Source of the DNA: Paraspadella gotoi
Taxonomy: Eukaryota; Chaetognatha
Assembly (NCBI GenBank): GCA_051294375.1
Contig: CM119264.1
Span: 4,615,352-4,679,351, forward strand
Length of the DNA stretch: 64,000 nucleotides
Direction: 5' to 3'
Below are positions 36,150-47,610 of the stretch, in pieces. Below the pieces are notes generated by a model. It did not search any database and was not told the DNA's origin. It saw only the letters and a list, made by a program, of their open reading frames with translations. Numbering within the stretch: the stretch's first letter is position 1; each line of letters starts with the position of its first letter. Both the position numbers and the translations under genes were made by a program.

Positions 36150-37220
36150 CTGAGTCATATAACTCAGCTCTTCCCGAACGCAGCCGTAGAACGCGGAGTC
36201 GGCCGGCGCGGCTGCCGATCGACTCACTTCTCCTTCCGGGCTTCTTCCGCTCGGATCGGGGAGATTTTCCTCTCTCTTCCCGGGTTCTTCCGGTCGAAGT
36301 TCCGAGCGGATCGGGGGCCGGATATCTCTTTTCTCTTCTCTCTCTCTCTACTCTCTCTCTCTGCTCTTGCCGGTCTCTCTCTCTTTCTATCTTTGTTTTT
36401 TCTTTTAATGTATTATTTGTCATTCTCTCTCTTTAATTTCCTTCTCATCAATTTATTATATTTAAACTTGAATAATTTTTTTTTAAATAACTAATTTTGA
36501 AAGAAAACATACTAACTTTAATAACGACATTCTCTTTTTAGGGATTTAGCCAGTATTCAATATTTAACGAATTTTTTTTTCTCTATAGTCGGAAAAAATA
36601 ATAATGAAATTTGAGGAAAAAATAAGGCTTCTTGATAATCACCAGTGAAAACAAACGAAGAAAAAACAAATAAATCCAAGCTGAAATCCAATACAACAAT
36701 ATTCAACTATATTCTACAATTAGAAAAATTTTTCAAAAAAACAAAATTTTTTGACATTTGTTAAAAAGAAATCTTTTTATTAATTTCAGAAGTTAAAAGT
36801 AACTAGGAATTAAAAAATAATGAAAGTCCTATACAACTTGTAGAGCCTGACAAATAGGCTAAAATTTTGCATACTATGTTTTTTTTTTTAAATTATACCT
36901 ATAGTTTTAATTTATTTGTGAATTTGTGAAATATTAAAAGGTAAAGAAATCATAAGTTGAGACTGCTCAAATTCAAAGACCTCGCATTGGGGCGAGAAGA
37001 ATAAACTAAAGACATTTTAGAATTGAGTAAAAAATTGATGTCAAGATAATGCCACTGTTGGGGTACAAAAATGAAGCCACAAATTTAAAGTCCTATGGTA
37101 AAGGTACTCAGAGGATATCTCCACCATTAATTACAAGGAATACAAAGCAAGAAAAATTATACTGTAATTTATTAACTAGTGTATAAATGTTTGATTAAGT
37201 TATTAAAGAAGTAGTAGTGT

Positions 37221-37255
<35 letters not shown>

Positions 37256-38288
37256 TAGTAGTAGCAGCTTAGGATTCCAGACAAATGTTTTTGAGCGGGC
37301 TTTTGTTTCAACTTTGCTAACAACTCCTGGTATATTAGCCTAAGGCGACCTCCTCAAAAAAAAAAAAAAAACAAAAAAATACGGCACTAAGGAGCTTTCG
37401 AGACCAAAAGACAACCTTAAAAAACTGTTGGGCTCGACTTTTTTTGGAAAATTTGATATTTAGTCATTGAATTAAATTAAATTAATGGGAAATTTAAATC
37501 TGCTTTAAAAGTCAGAAAAAAATATTTAAAAATTTTTGCATTTACATATGTTTAAATATGGGCTATGCGAAAAAATTGAAAAATAAAAAAATATTTAAAA
37601 ATATCACAGCTGCATGCTCGAATTTTTAATTCTACTTGATTTCTAAAAATTTTTCTACTCTTTACTCTTCATACGTCCTCGCGTAACAAAAAAATGCAAA
37701 TAAATATATACATCTCATTTTTCGATCATTTTTATCTTTACATATTTTCAAATTGTTTCAGCATATTTAATCATTATTGTTAGAGTGTATATCTTTTTTT
37801 TAATATTATTAATTTAAGCTGCAAAATCTTAATATTAAAAAAATTGTTGACTAAATTTTTTTATTTTTTTTTCCCTTCTTTTTCTTTCTTTCTCTCTCGT
37901 CTTCTTTTCTGTCTTTCTTTTTTTTCTTTCTTTTTTTTGAACATCGTGAAATTACCCTAACAATAATGTAATACTTTCAAAAGGCCTTATCTCTTTAAAA
38001 GAGAACTCCCGGATCCGCGCGAACGCTTGATCGATCCGCTCGGGAGGCCGAGAGAAAGAGCCTCGGCGGTGAGAGGGTAAGAGAGAGAGAAGAGAGTAAG
38101 TCCGCGCTTGCAAGCTACGATGGATCGAACTTTGCCAACGCGCGCGACCGGGATGATAAGGAAAGAGGAAGAGGAGTAAGAATAACGCCGAGCGCAAAAA
38201 AGTCGAAGGCAGGGAGAAGCCGATCGCCGCCGCGCGGCTGCTCCGGAGGGCTGCGGCTGTTTGTAGGTCTTCTGAGTATAGCCATGCT
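36150..38288. mobile_element. Inverted-end element inserted in CT repeats, long copy
   Basis: The left end starts ctgagtcatataactcag and is GC-rich for about 170 bp. The right end finishes cttctgagtatagccatgct. The reverse complement of the right end resembles the left end (TATACTCAG, GCCG..., CGGCTTCTCC), so the element has imperfect terminal inverted repeats of at least 70 bp. (CT)n lies directly on both sides. No transposase frame is visible in the 1.2-kb AT-rich middle. Confidence 0.55.
37204..37266. repeat. (GTA)n microsatellite
   Basis: About 20 gta/tag units with one slip. It lies inside the long inverted-end element. Confidence 0.9.
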
Positions 38289-38312
38289 CTATCTCTCTCT
38301 CTCTCTCTCGCT

Positions 38313-38357
<45 letters not shown>

Positions 38358-38639
38358 CTTCCAATTGAGAACTTTCACAAACACACACTGGACTCGTCTC
38401 TCTCTCTCTCTCTCCTTTCGTATCCCTCTCTCTTTTATCATTCCTTCCTTCTCTTCTCTCTTCTTTCACCTTTCTCTCTCTCTCTCTTGCTCTCCTTTCT
38501 TTATCACGTTCTCTCTCTCTCTTATCAACCTTCTCTTTCTTCTCTCTCTTCCTCTACTTCTCTCTTCCTCTCTCTCTCTCTCTCCTCTCTTTTTGCACTT
38601 CTCCTTTCTCTCTCTTTTATCACCTTCTCCTTTGTCCCT

Positions 38640-39668
38640 TCTCTCTCTGAGTCATATACTCAGGCTCTACCCGAAGCGCCGTAGACCGGAGGCGGCGGCG
38701 CGCGTTCATCGAACTCCTTCTCCTTCGGGCTTCTCCGCTCGGATCCAGATTTTTCTCTCTCTCCATGGTGAGTCGGGCTTCTTCCGGTCGAAGTCCGAGG
38801 CAGATTCGGGCCCAGGATTTCTCTTCTCTCTTCCTCCTCTCCCTATCTCTCTCTTACTCTCTCTTGCTTTGTCGTCTCCTCTCTCTATCTTTGTTTTTTC
38901 TTTTATGTATTATTTTTTGTCAATTCCCATCTTCTCTTTAAAATTTATCATCAATTTATTATAATTAAACTTGAATAATTTTTTTAAATTAACTAAATTT
39001 TTGTGATAAAGATTTTAGTTATTTATTTTTTGGTAATCAAAGAAAACCACTTTAAATAACGACATTCTCATTTTTTTTTTTTTGAGGATTAGCAGTATTC
39101 AAGTATCTCATTTGTGATCATTTTTATTTTTATCATCATTTTCAATTGTTTTCAGCATTATTTAATCAATAATTGTTAAATGTATACTTTTTTATTAATA
39201 TTATTTCTTTTTAAGCTTTCAAAAATCTTAATATTAAAAAAATTATGTTCTATTTGGTTAATATTTTTTTCCTTTTTTTTTTTTTCTTTCTTTCTTTCTT
39301 CGTTTTTCTGTCCTTTCTTTTTTTTCCTTTCTTTTTTTCAACATCGTGAAATGAACCTACATATTTTATAATTTCTCTTAAAAGAGACTCACGATCGCGC
39401 GAAACCCATGATCGATCGCATCGGAGGCAGAGAGAAGAGACTCGGTGGTGACGAGGTAAGAGAGAGAGAAGAGAGTAAAGTTGCGGCTGCAGCTCCGATC
39501 GGATCGACTTTGCAGTCGAGCGGATCCGGGAGATAAGGAAGAAGGAAGAGGAAGAGAGTAAGAAGAGCCGAGCGAAGTAAGTCGAAGGCAGGTGAAGAAG
39601 CCGATCGGCGCCGCGCGGCTGCTCCCGGACGCTGCGCTGATGACGAGGCTTCCTGAAGTATAGCCATG
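38640..39668. mobile_element. Inverted-end element inserted in CT repeats, short copy
   Basis: Both ends match the long copy: ctgagtcatatactcagg at the left and ctgaagtatagccatgct at the right. Inner flanks also match (tcggatcc, cggtcgaag, atctttgttttttc and gatcatttttat, acatcgtgaaat). The middle 1.2 kb is missing, so this is an internally deleted form. It too sits between CT tracts. Confidence 0.55.
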
Positions 39669-39797
39669 CTCCTCTCTCCTCATCTCTCTCTCTCATTCTT
39701 TTCTCTCTCTCTCTCTCCTGATCTCTCTTCTCTCTCTCTCACTCATCTCTCTCCTTTAGTTTCTCTCTCTCGCCCTTCCCACCAATATCTCTGCCCA

Positions 39798-39822
39798 NNN
39801 NNNNNNNNNNNNNNNNNNNNNN
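39798..39822. other. Assembly gap (25 N)
   Basis: Run of 25 N directly before the second copy of the tail segment. Confidence 1.
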
Positions 39823-40665
39823 CCTTCGCTTGTTCTATCTTTTCTGTCAATAAATTAATCATAATGTTTACTCTTTGTTTACTTTCTAATTCCTTCGATA
39901 CTCGCCCCCACTTTCCCTTTGCTGCTTAACTAATTGCAAACGTCCTTGTTTTTTGTTGTGGTCGTTGTTGTGATGGATTTTGCTTGTGGTCAAAACTGTT
40001 GAGGTTGTGTTTGTGGTTGTGGTCTCTTCCTTTCTCCCTCATTTGTGGTTGTAAGTCAGCCGTCTCAATGTAGTAATGTGGTTTAAGTTGTGATCAATTC
40101 TCACTCTTTTCCCTTTTTAGTCACTATTTCGGTTGTGGTCAACCCTCATTCAGTTATAATTAAGCTTTGATTGTGGTGAGTTCTCGCTCTGTTGGTTTTG
40201 TGTTTTTCCTAGTGGTCAGCTTTGCAGTAGTGATTGTGATCCCGGTCAGACTTCGTTTAGTTGCTTCGTCGACAAGAATCGTATTTGTATTTCTGTGTGA
40301 GCTTCTTTTTGTGTGAGCTTCTTTTCCTCAACGACCTCGAATACAACAACATCAACATCACATTAGCAACACCGACCGTGAGTCGACCTATTTTCACGCT
40401 CAGCGACCACAATCCACCTTTCAAAATAAATAACATCGAGTTACTCAACTGTTATAAATATTAATATTAATATATTATATATTATATATATATTATAATA
40501 TTAGTAAACTTAGTATCATTTACTAGTCAGAGATAGACACTTATTCTTAATCAATACTATAAAAAATAATAGTAAAAAAAACAAGAAATAATACAGGCCT
40601 CTTCTGAAAACACTACGAACTGGTGTTAAACCCGCCGGAGTTTTCTTTCCTTCCACTCTCTTGTG
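39823..40665. repeat. Second copy of the duplicated tail segment
   Basis: The same order of words as 22140-23480 but with shorter homopolymers. It leads into unique sequence that continues to the end of the window, so this is probably the true junction. Confidence 0.8.
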
Positions 40666-40746
40666 TCCACCCACCTCCTCCCTCGATCCACCCACCTCTA
40701 GTCCTCTACCCTCGATCCACCCACCATCCCCCACCCATCAACCCAC

Positions 40747-41001
40747 CATAGTCGAAGGACGTGACCACTGGTATCCTGTAGATCTCGTGCGCGTCCTGTA
40801 CTCCCCGCGCGTGTTTGGTCATGAGAGCGCGGAGTTTCGCGTGCGAATCGCCAACGCTGCGGCCGCCGATTTCCGGAAGGCGGAGGGCCTCTCTCGGCTG
40901 CGTCGGCGGCGGCGGAGGAGGAAGCGGCGCTGCAGGGTTCGGGCGTGTCGGCGGCGGGCGCAGAACCGCGCACCTGCCCGATCGGCCGCTGGTAAATCCA
41001 G
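40747..41001 (-). CDS. Internal coding exon of an unrecognised gene
   Basis: A 255-bp minus-strand exon has a textbook acceptor (CTGACTCAG|CTGG) and donor (CTATG|GTGGGT), phase 1 at both ends. The frame contains a proline-rich run (PLPPPPPPTQP), then a coding-like helix: LPEIGGRSVGDSHAKLRALM followed by KHARGVQDAHEIYRIPVVTS. The rest of the gene is not visible. I do not recognise the family. The opposite strand is also open here, but without comparable splice sites. Confidence 0.5.
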
Positions 41002-41039
41002 CTGAGTCAGATGGAAGAATGGAGCCCATCGTGTGTGGA

Positions 41040-41042
41040 GGA

Positions 41043-41103
<61 letters not shown>

Positions 41104-41122
41104 TGAGAGAGAGAGAAGAGAG
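41040..41122. repeat. (GA)n microsatellite
   Basis: Interrupted GA tract. A (CT)n tract lies at 41683-41765. Confidence 0.9.
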
Positions 41123-41723
41123 AGAGCGGAAGGGATCGTAAATACGGTTTTTGGCAGAGAAGGACGAACAAAGTGGAAGGAAAAGATGGAGAACAGCGAG
41201 ACGGGAAAAGGAGAATAGAGAGGAAAAAGGAGAATAGAGGAGAAAAACAGAACAGAGAAAAAAGACAAGGAGAATCAGAGAAAGAGAGGGAGAATATAAA
41301 AGAGAGAACGGAGGAAAAATGAAAAATAAAAAATAAATAAAAAAGAAAAGAAAGAAAGAAAAAAAGAAAGAAGAAAAGAAGAAAGAAGGAAATGTCCGAA
41401 AAGAATGAGAGAGGGAGGAAAAGGAGGGAGGATGAGAAGGAGGAAGAGGAGGAGGAAGAAGAGGAGACGGCGAAGGAAGCGATGGAGGCGAAAGAAAATT
41501 TCTGAAAACGAAACACGAAAATTTAAACGAGCAGAAAAAATAAAATTTGGCCGAAAAAACTCAAATTTTTTGAGCTTGGGAGTTTCGGGTGGCTTTTTTT
41601 TTTTTTTAAGAATTGTGCGTGGGTTGGCCAAAAACAAAAACATGACGAACGTTAAAGAAAATTAACGCAACCATTTAACATTTGCTCTCTCTCTCTCTCT
41701 TCTCTCTTCTCTCTCTCTCTCTT

Positions 41724-41768
<45 letters not shown>

Positions 41769-41954
41769 GATTTTTTTCTTTTTCATCGCCGCCACGAACT
41801 TTATCTGTTTTTCTTTTAAATACCATCCTGAATTTAAAAGTGGGAAAAACGAGAAAAAAGGAAAAACGACGAACAAAAACGACGAACAAAAACGAAGAAC
41901 AACAAGGAACGGTTATTCCAAGGTGTTGCGCCGCATTACTTTTCTTTTTACTTA

Positions 41955-42160
41955 TCATTAAAAACAAAAGGCGGCGCCAGTAGTCGCTTAGATTAGATTT
42001 TCAACAAATGAGCAACAATCTATAAGCAAGTTATAAGCGTTTTTAACGTAAGTGGGACAGACCGACAGACAGACATACCAACGGACCGACGGACAGACAT
42101 ACCGACCGACCGAAAAGTGAGTTATAGAGTTGCTCCGTGAGTACTCGCGGCGCAACTAAA
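41955..42160 (-). repeat. Dispersed repeat family, copy 1 (inverted)
   Basis: Read on the minus strand it has the same order of words as 45525-45760: gagt..ctc, gagcaactctataa, tcactttTcggtcgg, gtccgtcggt, tgtcccactta, ttgctcatttgtt, gcgccgcct. It is a dispersed element with an internal GGTC/TGTC tract. Confidence 0.75.
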
Positions 42161-43128
42161 AACGAAGAACAAAAACGAAGAACAAAAACGATGAAGGCGA
42201 AATGACGAGTCCAACGATAATGAACAACTGCGAACAATGAGGAACACTGGGATACGGTTTAAAAAAATATAATTACGGATGCGATAATTCATACAAAAGA
42301 AACAATTGCAATTAAATTAATTGAATAGTGTCTGGTATCAACTGGAAAGTTAAAAAAATATTACAATATCGAATGATAAATAGAATGAACGAATAGACGA
42401 GATATACAACAAAAATCGCCAACACAATGACCATTCGTTGCAAACGTAAAAATACGACCGAAAATAATTATCGACGACAAAAATTACTAATCGAATTTTG
42501 TGGTTTTCGAGAGTTTGCGTGTCGGCGGTCCTGGTATAATTGTCGCCATGGTAACGGTTCCTGGCAGCCCAGAATCCTGGCCGGCTCTATCTTTTATTGT
42601 ATATACATCTGAAGGACTTTCTCTATCTCAATATCTCTCTCTCTCGCTCTCCGTTTCATTCTTTATTCAAAAGCCTGAGGCGACCTCCAACGTTTTCTTC
42701 TAACTCTGGCGACAAAAGAATTGTTCTCGAGAGAAAAAGAGAGAGGGAGAGAGAGATACAGCGAGAAATTAAAAATATTACATTACATGTAAATATTAAG
42801 TCGCCAATATAAAATTGGTACAGCCAATATAAATTTATTTTGGCAAAATAAAGTATATTTATTGAGGACGATAAATCAACGTTGAGATAAAACAAAAACT
42901 AAAGAAAATTAAAAAAAAAAACTAAAATTTCTTTTTTAAACTTTATGAAAAATTAAAGTTTCTAGTGATAACGCATAAGAAAATTCGAGAGCGAATTCCC
43001 GCCCCGAAGCTACACGTTTCTACGTCAACATCTATATTAACGAATTCACTTTATTTTTTTTTTATTTTTGCTCCAAGAGAAACGCGCGATTTTCTCATTT
43101 GTTAATTACTTTTAGTCCATTGATTCGT

Positions 43129-43205
43129 CAGAAATTTTTTACTTCATTCATTATCGATGTATACCGGTGTTTACACCGGTAATGAATGAAGTCAAAAATT
43201 AAAAC
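43129..43205. repeat. Palindromic element with nested arms
   Basis: ACTTCATTCATTA (43141-43153) pairs with TAATGAATGAAGT (43180-43192). Inside, ACCGGTG pairs with CACCGGT. Weaker complementarity extends outside into T-rich and A-rich flanks. It may be a tiny inverted-repeat element or an extruded cruciform site. Confidence 0.8.
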
Positions 43206-43367
43206 ACTGTATATTAAGCTCATAATCGTATACAACAATATTTCATTAAGGCAGCCGCCGGGTTGCGTGTGAAGCTCAGTGTTGGCTTTAGGCTCTTCCG
43301 AGCCACAATGGCGCCGCCTGCCACTGGCGCGGTCTCGCTTTGCCAACGCAGAGGGAAGTCGTTAGTT

Positions 43368-43451
43368 TCGTGGTTCGAATGCACAGTATCGTGGTTAGAA
43401 TGCACAGTATCGTGGTTCGAATGCACAGTATCGTGGTTCGAATGCACAGTT
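43368..43451. repeat. 21-bp tandem repeat, four copies
   Basis: Units of 'tcgtggttcgaatgcacagt' plus one base, nearly identical. Being a multiple of three, it keeps frames open on both strands and creates spurious repeated peptides. Confidence 0.9.
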
Positions 43452-43806
43452 GGGATGGTGCGTTCTTCCTCTGAGCTAATGGGATTGACTTAATGAGGCG
43501 GTGTTAATATACCGCCACAATACTTAATTTTCAAACATTATTTTAAAGAAATATCATCCGTATTCTTTTGTCTTATGTTTCAGACGTCGAATCTCCGACT
43601 CCTTCACTCGTTAAACGTCCTAGATCTCAAGGCTTCCGCCGCGCACTTCCCGAACACACCTCGACGAGCATCTCCAACTTCAAAAGTCTCCACCAACGTT
43701 TCCAACCTCAAACCCGTCCTACTAATCGGCAACGACAAAGACTAAGACGACGACAACGAAGACGACGACGGCCCCAGATGACGGGGCCTCGTCGCCGTAA
43801 ACCTCG

Positions 43807-44214
43807 ATGCCCACGGGCGTAACGCCGACGACTGCCACGTCGGCGGCAGTGTCGGCAGCAGCGTCGGCGGCATCGTCGGCGGTAACGTCGGCGGCAGCGT
43901 CGTTGGCAGCATCAGCGTCGGCGGCATCGTCGGCGGCAACGTCAGCAGCGAAACCGACTCGATCGACAGCCCCACCTCTCGCCCGCGATTCCACGGCCGC
44001 TCAGAAGGCCGAGAAAGCAGCCGCGTCGGCACGCCCGGGCAGGCCCCGAAGAGTTCCTCGAATAAGGATCGGCGACGGAGACGACGACATCTCAGTCGAC
44101 GAGGGGGAAGAAGGCGACGCGACGACGACGAGATCGAGGCCGGGCGATCTCCCGATTTCTCGAAGACAAAAGAGCAACGCCTCAGTGGCCTTAAAGAAAA
44201 ATACTCGAAACGCG
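43807..44214 (+). CDS. Candidate Ala-rich first coding exon, unrecognised
   Basis: The ATG at 43807 opens a frame through an Ala/Ser run, then RIRIGDGDDDISVDEGEEGD and a Ser/Lys-rich end, to a donor CGCG|GTGAGG with the exon ending at 44214 in phase 0. It joins in phase to 44455. Another frame of the same DNA also looks protein-like but has two stops. This is GC-rich low-complexity DNA, so the frame choice is uncertain. Confidence 0.35.
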
Positions 44215-44454
44215 GTGAGGAAGAATATCGATTTCATAATCGTAATCAGCGTAATATCTGTAAACTTTCCCCCGGAATACCGAAGGGAGTGCTCCTGTTT
44301 TAAAATTTAAACAGTTCATACTACGTATTATTACGTAATATTAAACAACTTTATTTACAGGAAACTCAGGTACTCGGGAAGGTATTGAACAGTAGCAGTA
44401 ATTATCTAATTAATTATTTATTCAATTAATCGATAAATTTATTTTGTCATTAAG

Positions 44455-44473
44455 GCGAAACCGGACGATGACG

Positions 44474-44508
<35 letters not shown>

Positions 44509-44726
44509 CGCGAGAGGGAATCCTCTACGACCAACGGCGACACCCACGCGGCCGGCACCGCTGCTCCCGGCTCTGCTGCGGCTTGCTCCGCTGCTCCCGG
44601 CGCCGCGGCGTCCGCCACAGTCTCGACCTCCGGGGGCATCACTGACCTGACGGCGCTGCTCAACCGGAGTTCGCCGCTGTCGTGTCCCTGCTGCAGGACG
44701 CCGTCGCCGCAAAGCGCCAGAGAAAA
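44455..44726 (+). CDS. Candidate acidic/Ala-rich exon, unrecognised
   Basis: It follows an acceptor ATTAAG|GCG in phase 0 with the previous exon. It encodes KPDDDV, a run of Asp, then an Ala-rich stretch. A donor AAAA|GTAGGG ends it at 44726 in phase 2, compatible with the next candidate. Near the 3' end a different frame (EFAAVVSLLQDAVAAKRQRK) looks more protein-like, which could mean a one-base sequence error around 44641-44646. Confidence 0.3.
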
Positions 44727-44988
44727 GTAGGGGCAAGTTGGTTTTGTTTGTTTTTGTTTGTTTTTGTTTATTTTTATTTGTTTACGGTTGTTTTTATTTT
44801 ATTCTTTTCTTTGTAACCTGTGACAAGTTTCTAGACGCTCTTCCCAGTCAATCTAGGTTATTCTTAAGTAATCCCAGTTAATCTAATTCTAAGGAAGTTA
44901 ATCTCAGCTACCCTCATTGATTTTCTACGATTTTCTCCCCATTCTTTTATCTTTCAGTTTCTGTATTAATTGGCAATTCTTCCTAGCG

Positions 44989-44994
<6 letters not shown>

Positions 44995-45043
<49 letters not shown>
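44995..45043. repeat. (CT)n microsatellite
   Basis: Pure CT tract. Confidence 0.95.
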
Positions 45044-45047
<4 letters not shown>

Positions 45048-45524
45048 GTTCAAGATAAAAACAAAAAATTCAAATCGAAGAGTAGAAAATTCTCGAGTTT
45101 TCTTGATCATCGTTTAATTATTTTTCCTACTCGTTTGAAGAGACGCGAGGCGTCAAGAGTCAATACATTTGTTCTGATAAATCAGGGGAAGAACATATTG
45201 TTTTTAGAGCAAGTAGCATTTTACCTTTCGTACCCTTTCCGCTTTCTAATATTCTAGTAACGTTCTTGCCTTCTAACTTTCTTTCCTTCTAACTTTCTCT
45301 CCTTTTAATCTGCAATTGCATGCAGACCGTCTAACCTTTTAGCTTGTAGACTTTTTTTTCGTAAGTACTAAGTACGAACTAATTTTTCTAAACGGGCAAT
45401 CAATTAGGCCACATATCAATAGTACAAGCAACGCACGTAAAATACCAAGTTTCTACGAGGGACAAAATACTGACTAGTCTAGAACTGAATAGAACAGCTT
45501 TTAGTTAAAAATTGTTTTTATTTG

Positions 45525-45760
45525 CGCAGCGAGTACCCTCGGAGCAACTCTATAAGTCACTTTTCGGTCGGTCTGTCGGTCGGTATGTCTGTCCGTCGGT
45601 CTGTCCCACTTATGTTAAAAATGCACATAATTTGCCTATAGTTAGTTGCTCATTTGTTAAGACAGAAAAAAATCTCAGATCTAAGGGACCGCTAGCGCCG
45701 CCTTCAGGAAATTCTAAAATTATTAAGAATAAAAGACGAAATTCCGATGCAGTGCGTGTC
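45525..45760 (+). repeat. Dispersed repeat family, copy 2
   Basis: It contains gagcaactctataagtcac, a GGTC/TGTC-rich tract, 'tgttaaaaatgc', 'gttgctcatttgtt' and 'agcgccgccttcag'. It matches 63675-63930 in order and 41955-42160 in inverse. Confidence 0.8.
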
Positions 45761-45918
45761 ATAAATACACAAATGTCATGTAACGTCATTTCATGTCATG
45801 TCACGAGAAATACACGTGAAAATAAAGTCACATTTGATGAACCGATCTTGTCGAACTTTTCTTTATCTTTTCCTCCTCCTCTTCCTCCCCCCTACTCCTC
45901 CCTTTTATTCCTCCTCAG

Positions 45919-46498
45919 GTCAAAACACAAGAAAAACTACAAGGAGGAAAGTCCGCCGCTACTAGGACCGACCGACCCGACGCCTCGGCAACTACAACAA
46001 CAACAACAGCAGCAACAAGAACAAATCCCGTTGGAAAAACAAAAACAAAATCAACGACCAAAACATAAACAAACCCGAAGACGACGACCGTCGAAGAGAC
46101 GAAAGAGAGGGGATAGGGAAGAGGAGGAGGAGGAAGACGACGACGCATCTTCTGTCGTCGACGCCCGACGAAAGCGGCGTCATCGGCGGCGCCTTTTTTG
46201 GCCATTCGACGTCGACTCGGAACGCGGCGTCGGATGCACTTGTCGCTGCCGATCTCGCGGCGTCGCGAGTCGCCTTTGGCGGTCAGTCTTCGTCTCTAGA
46301 GATAGACGGAAAGCGGCGGCGGCGGCGGCAGCAGCGGCGGCGGCGGCGGCGTCTTCCGATGAGACTGCGATAGCGACCGAAGCGACGCCGTCGGTAAAAA
46401 AAAGAAACGGAAATCAAACAGAAGAGCAACGGAACGACGGCGGCGGCGGCGGCGGAGAAAAAAAAGAAAGGGAGCAGAGAACGACGCCGACGGAAAAG
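45919..46498 (+). CDS. Candidate low-complexity charged exon, unrecognised
   Basis: It is bounded by an acceptor CCTCCTCAG|GTC and a perfect donor AAAAG|GTGAGG. One frame is open across all 580 bp and is in phase with 44455-44726. It gives Gln-rich, Arg/Lys-rich, Glu/Asp and Ala-run segments, so the product would be intrinsically disordered and probably nuclear. I do not recognise it. Confidence 0.35.
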
Positions 46499-46685
46499 GT
46501 GAGGGGATGACCTTACCTCTCTAAGATTTTGTGTTGAATGGTAAAAATCGTAGTAACGTAGAATTTAATTGCAAGAAAATATTGAAACGAAAAATTAGAA
46601 GGATTAACTTTACAACAAACAACCTTCCTCAAAAATGATATAACCACATTTTGATAATGACTTGGGTCGTGACTCCGTCTCTCCC

Positions 46686-46739
<54 letters not shown>

Positions 46740-46790
46740 GGTCCGTTTGATTGGTCGGTCCGTCGTTCCATCGGTCGGTCGGTCGCTCAG

Positions 46791-46966
46791 ATCTTTCCGC
46801 GGGGACAGCCCGCGATTCCCATGAAGAAGCCGAAGAGTCCGCCGACGACGACGAGAACGACGAAGACGACGATGCTGACGACGACGATGCCGACGGGGAA
46901 AGTTTTCCAGGCGACGCGATCCCGACGCGCGGCGTTGACGATTTCGTCGAAGGAGACGGCGGGAGG
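46791..46966 (+). CDS. Candidate exon downstream of 45919-46498
   Basis: It follows an acceptor GCTCAG|ATC and ends at a donor GGAGG|GTGATC. The in-phase frame is Thr/Lys-rich. A second frame is strikingly acidic (HEEAEESADDDENDEDDD) and would end in phase 0, matching the exon that opens TMEM117 at 50563. Which frame is used cannot be decided from sequence alone. Confidence 0.25.
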
Positions 46967-47389
46967 GTGATCCGGACGAGGTCGTGGGAGACGGAAGCGG
47001 ACTTCGCCAACTTGGAGGAAGGGTTGGAGAGGGAGCTGGATGAGTTGGACGCTGGTTGATCAAATAGGAAGCAGGGGAGGGGCCTCGGAAGGAGGGAAAG
47101 AAAACCTCCCTCTCCCTGAACATGATTTCTCTCTCGCGGTAGAAATGAACAATGTAACAGTCGGTGTTGTTAGATATTCACCTTTTCAACTCCTTTTACA
47201 CCCCCCTCCTCCGCCGCCGCCCAGTTCTTCCATCCGTTTTGACCAAAACATCTGCCACTCAATCATCTTTCCGCTCGCCGTTCCTCTTCTCCACCCACCC
47301 CCCGCTCCACCGCCCACCCGTTCCCTTTTCGAAATCGACTCGACTCTTTTTTTCTGTCGATAAATTTTCACCCAAATCGGAAGTCGAGT

Positions 47390-47610
47390 GGCGAATCTGT
47401 CGTTCGTGATGTCGCAGATGTATCTGCTTTGATTGTCACTAATTTGTCATCTGTGGTGTCGCTAATCTGTTATCGGCGGTTGTCGCATATTCGTGGATTC
47501 GTGGATTGTCGAATTTGACATCTGTGGTGCGAAAACTTTCTTATCTGTGATATCTCAAATCATTCTTCTATGGTTTTGCTTCCACACTGTCGAAATTGGT
47601 CATCTGTATG
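47390..47610. repeat. Degenerate 'gtcgctaatctgtcatctgtggt' repeat
   Basis: Imperfect units of about 25-35 bp sharing 'tctgt.atctgtggt' and 'tcg..aat'. Non-coding. Confidence 0.6.

Noticed and set aside
43263-43493. Frame with four repeats of SWFECTV
   Set aside because: It arises from a 21-bp tandem repeat that keeps any frame open. No splice sites or other coding signal.
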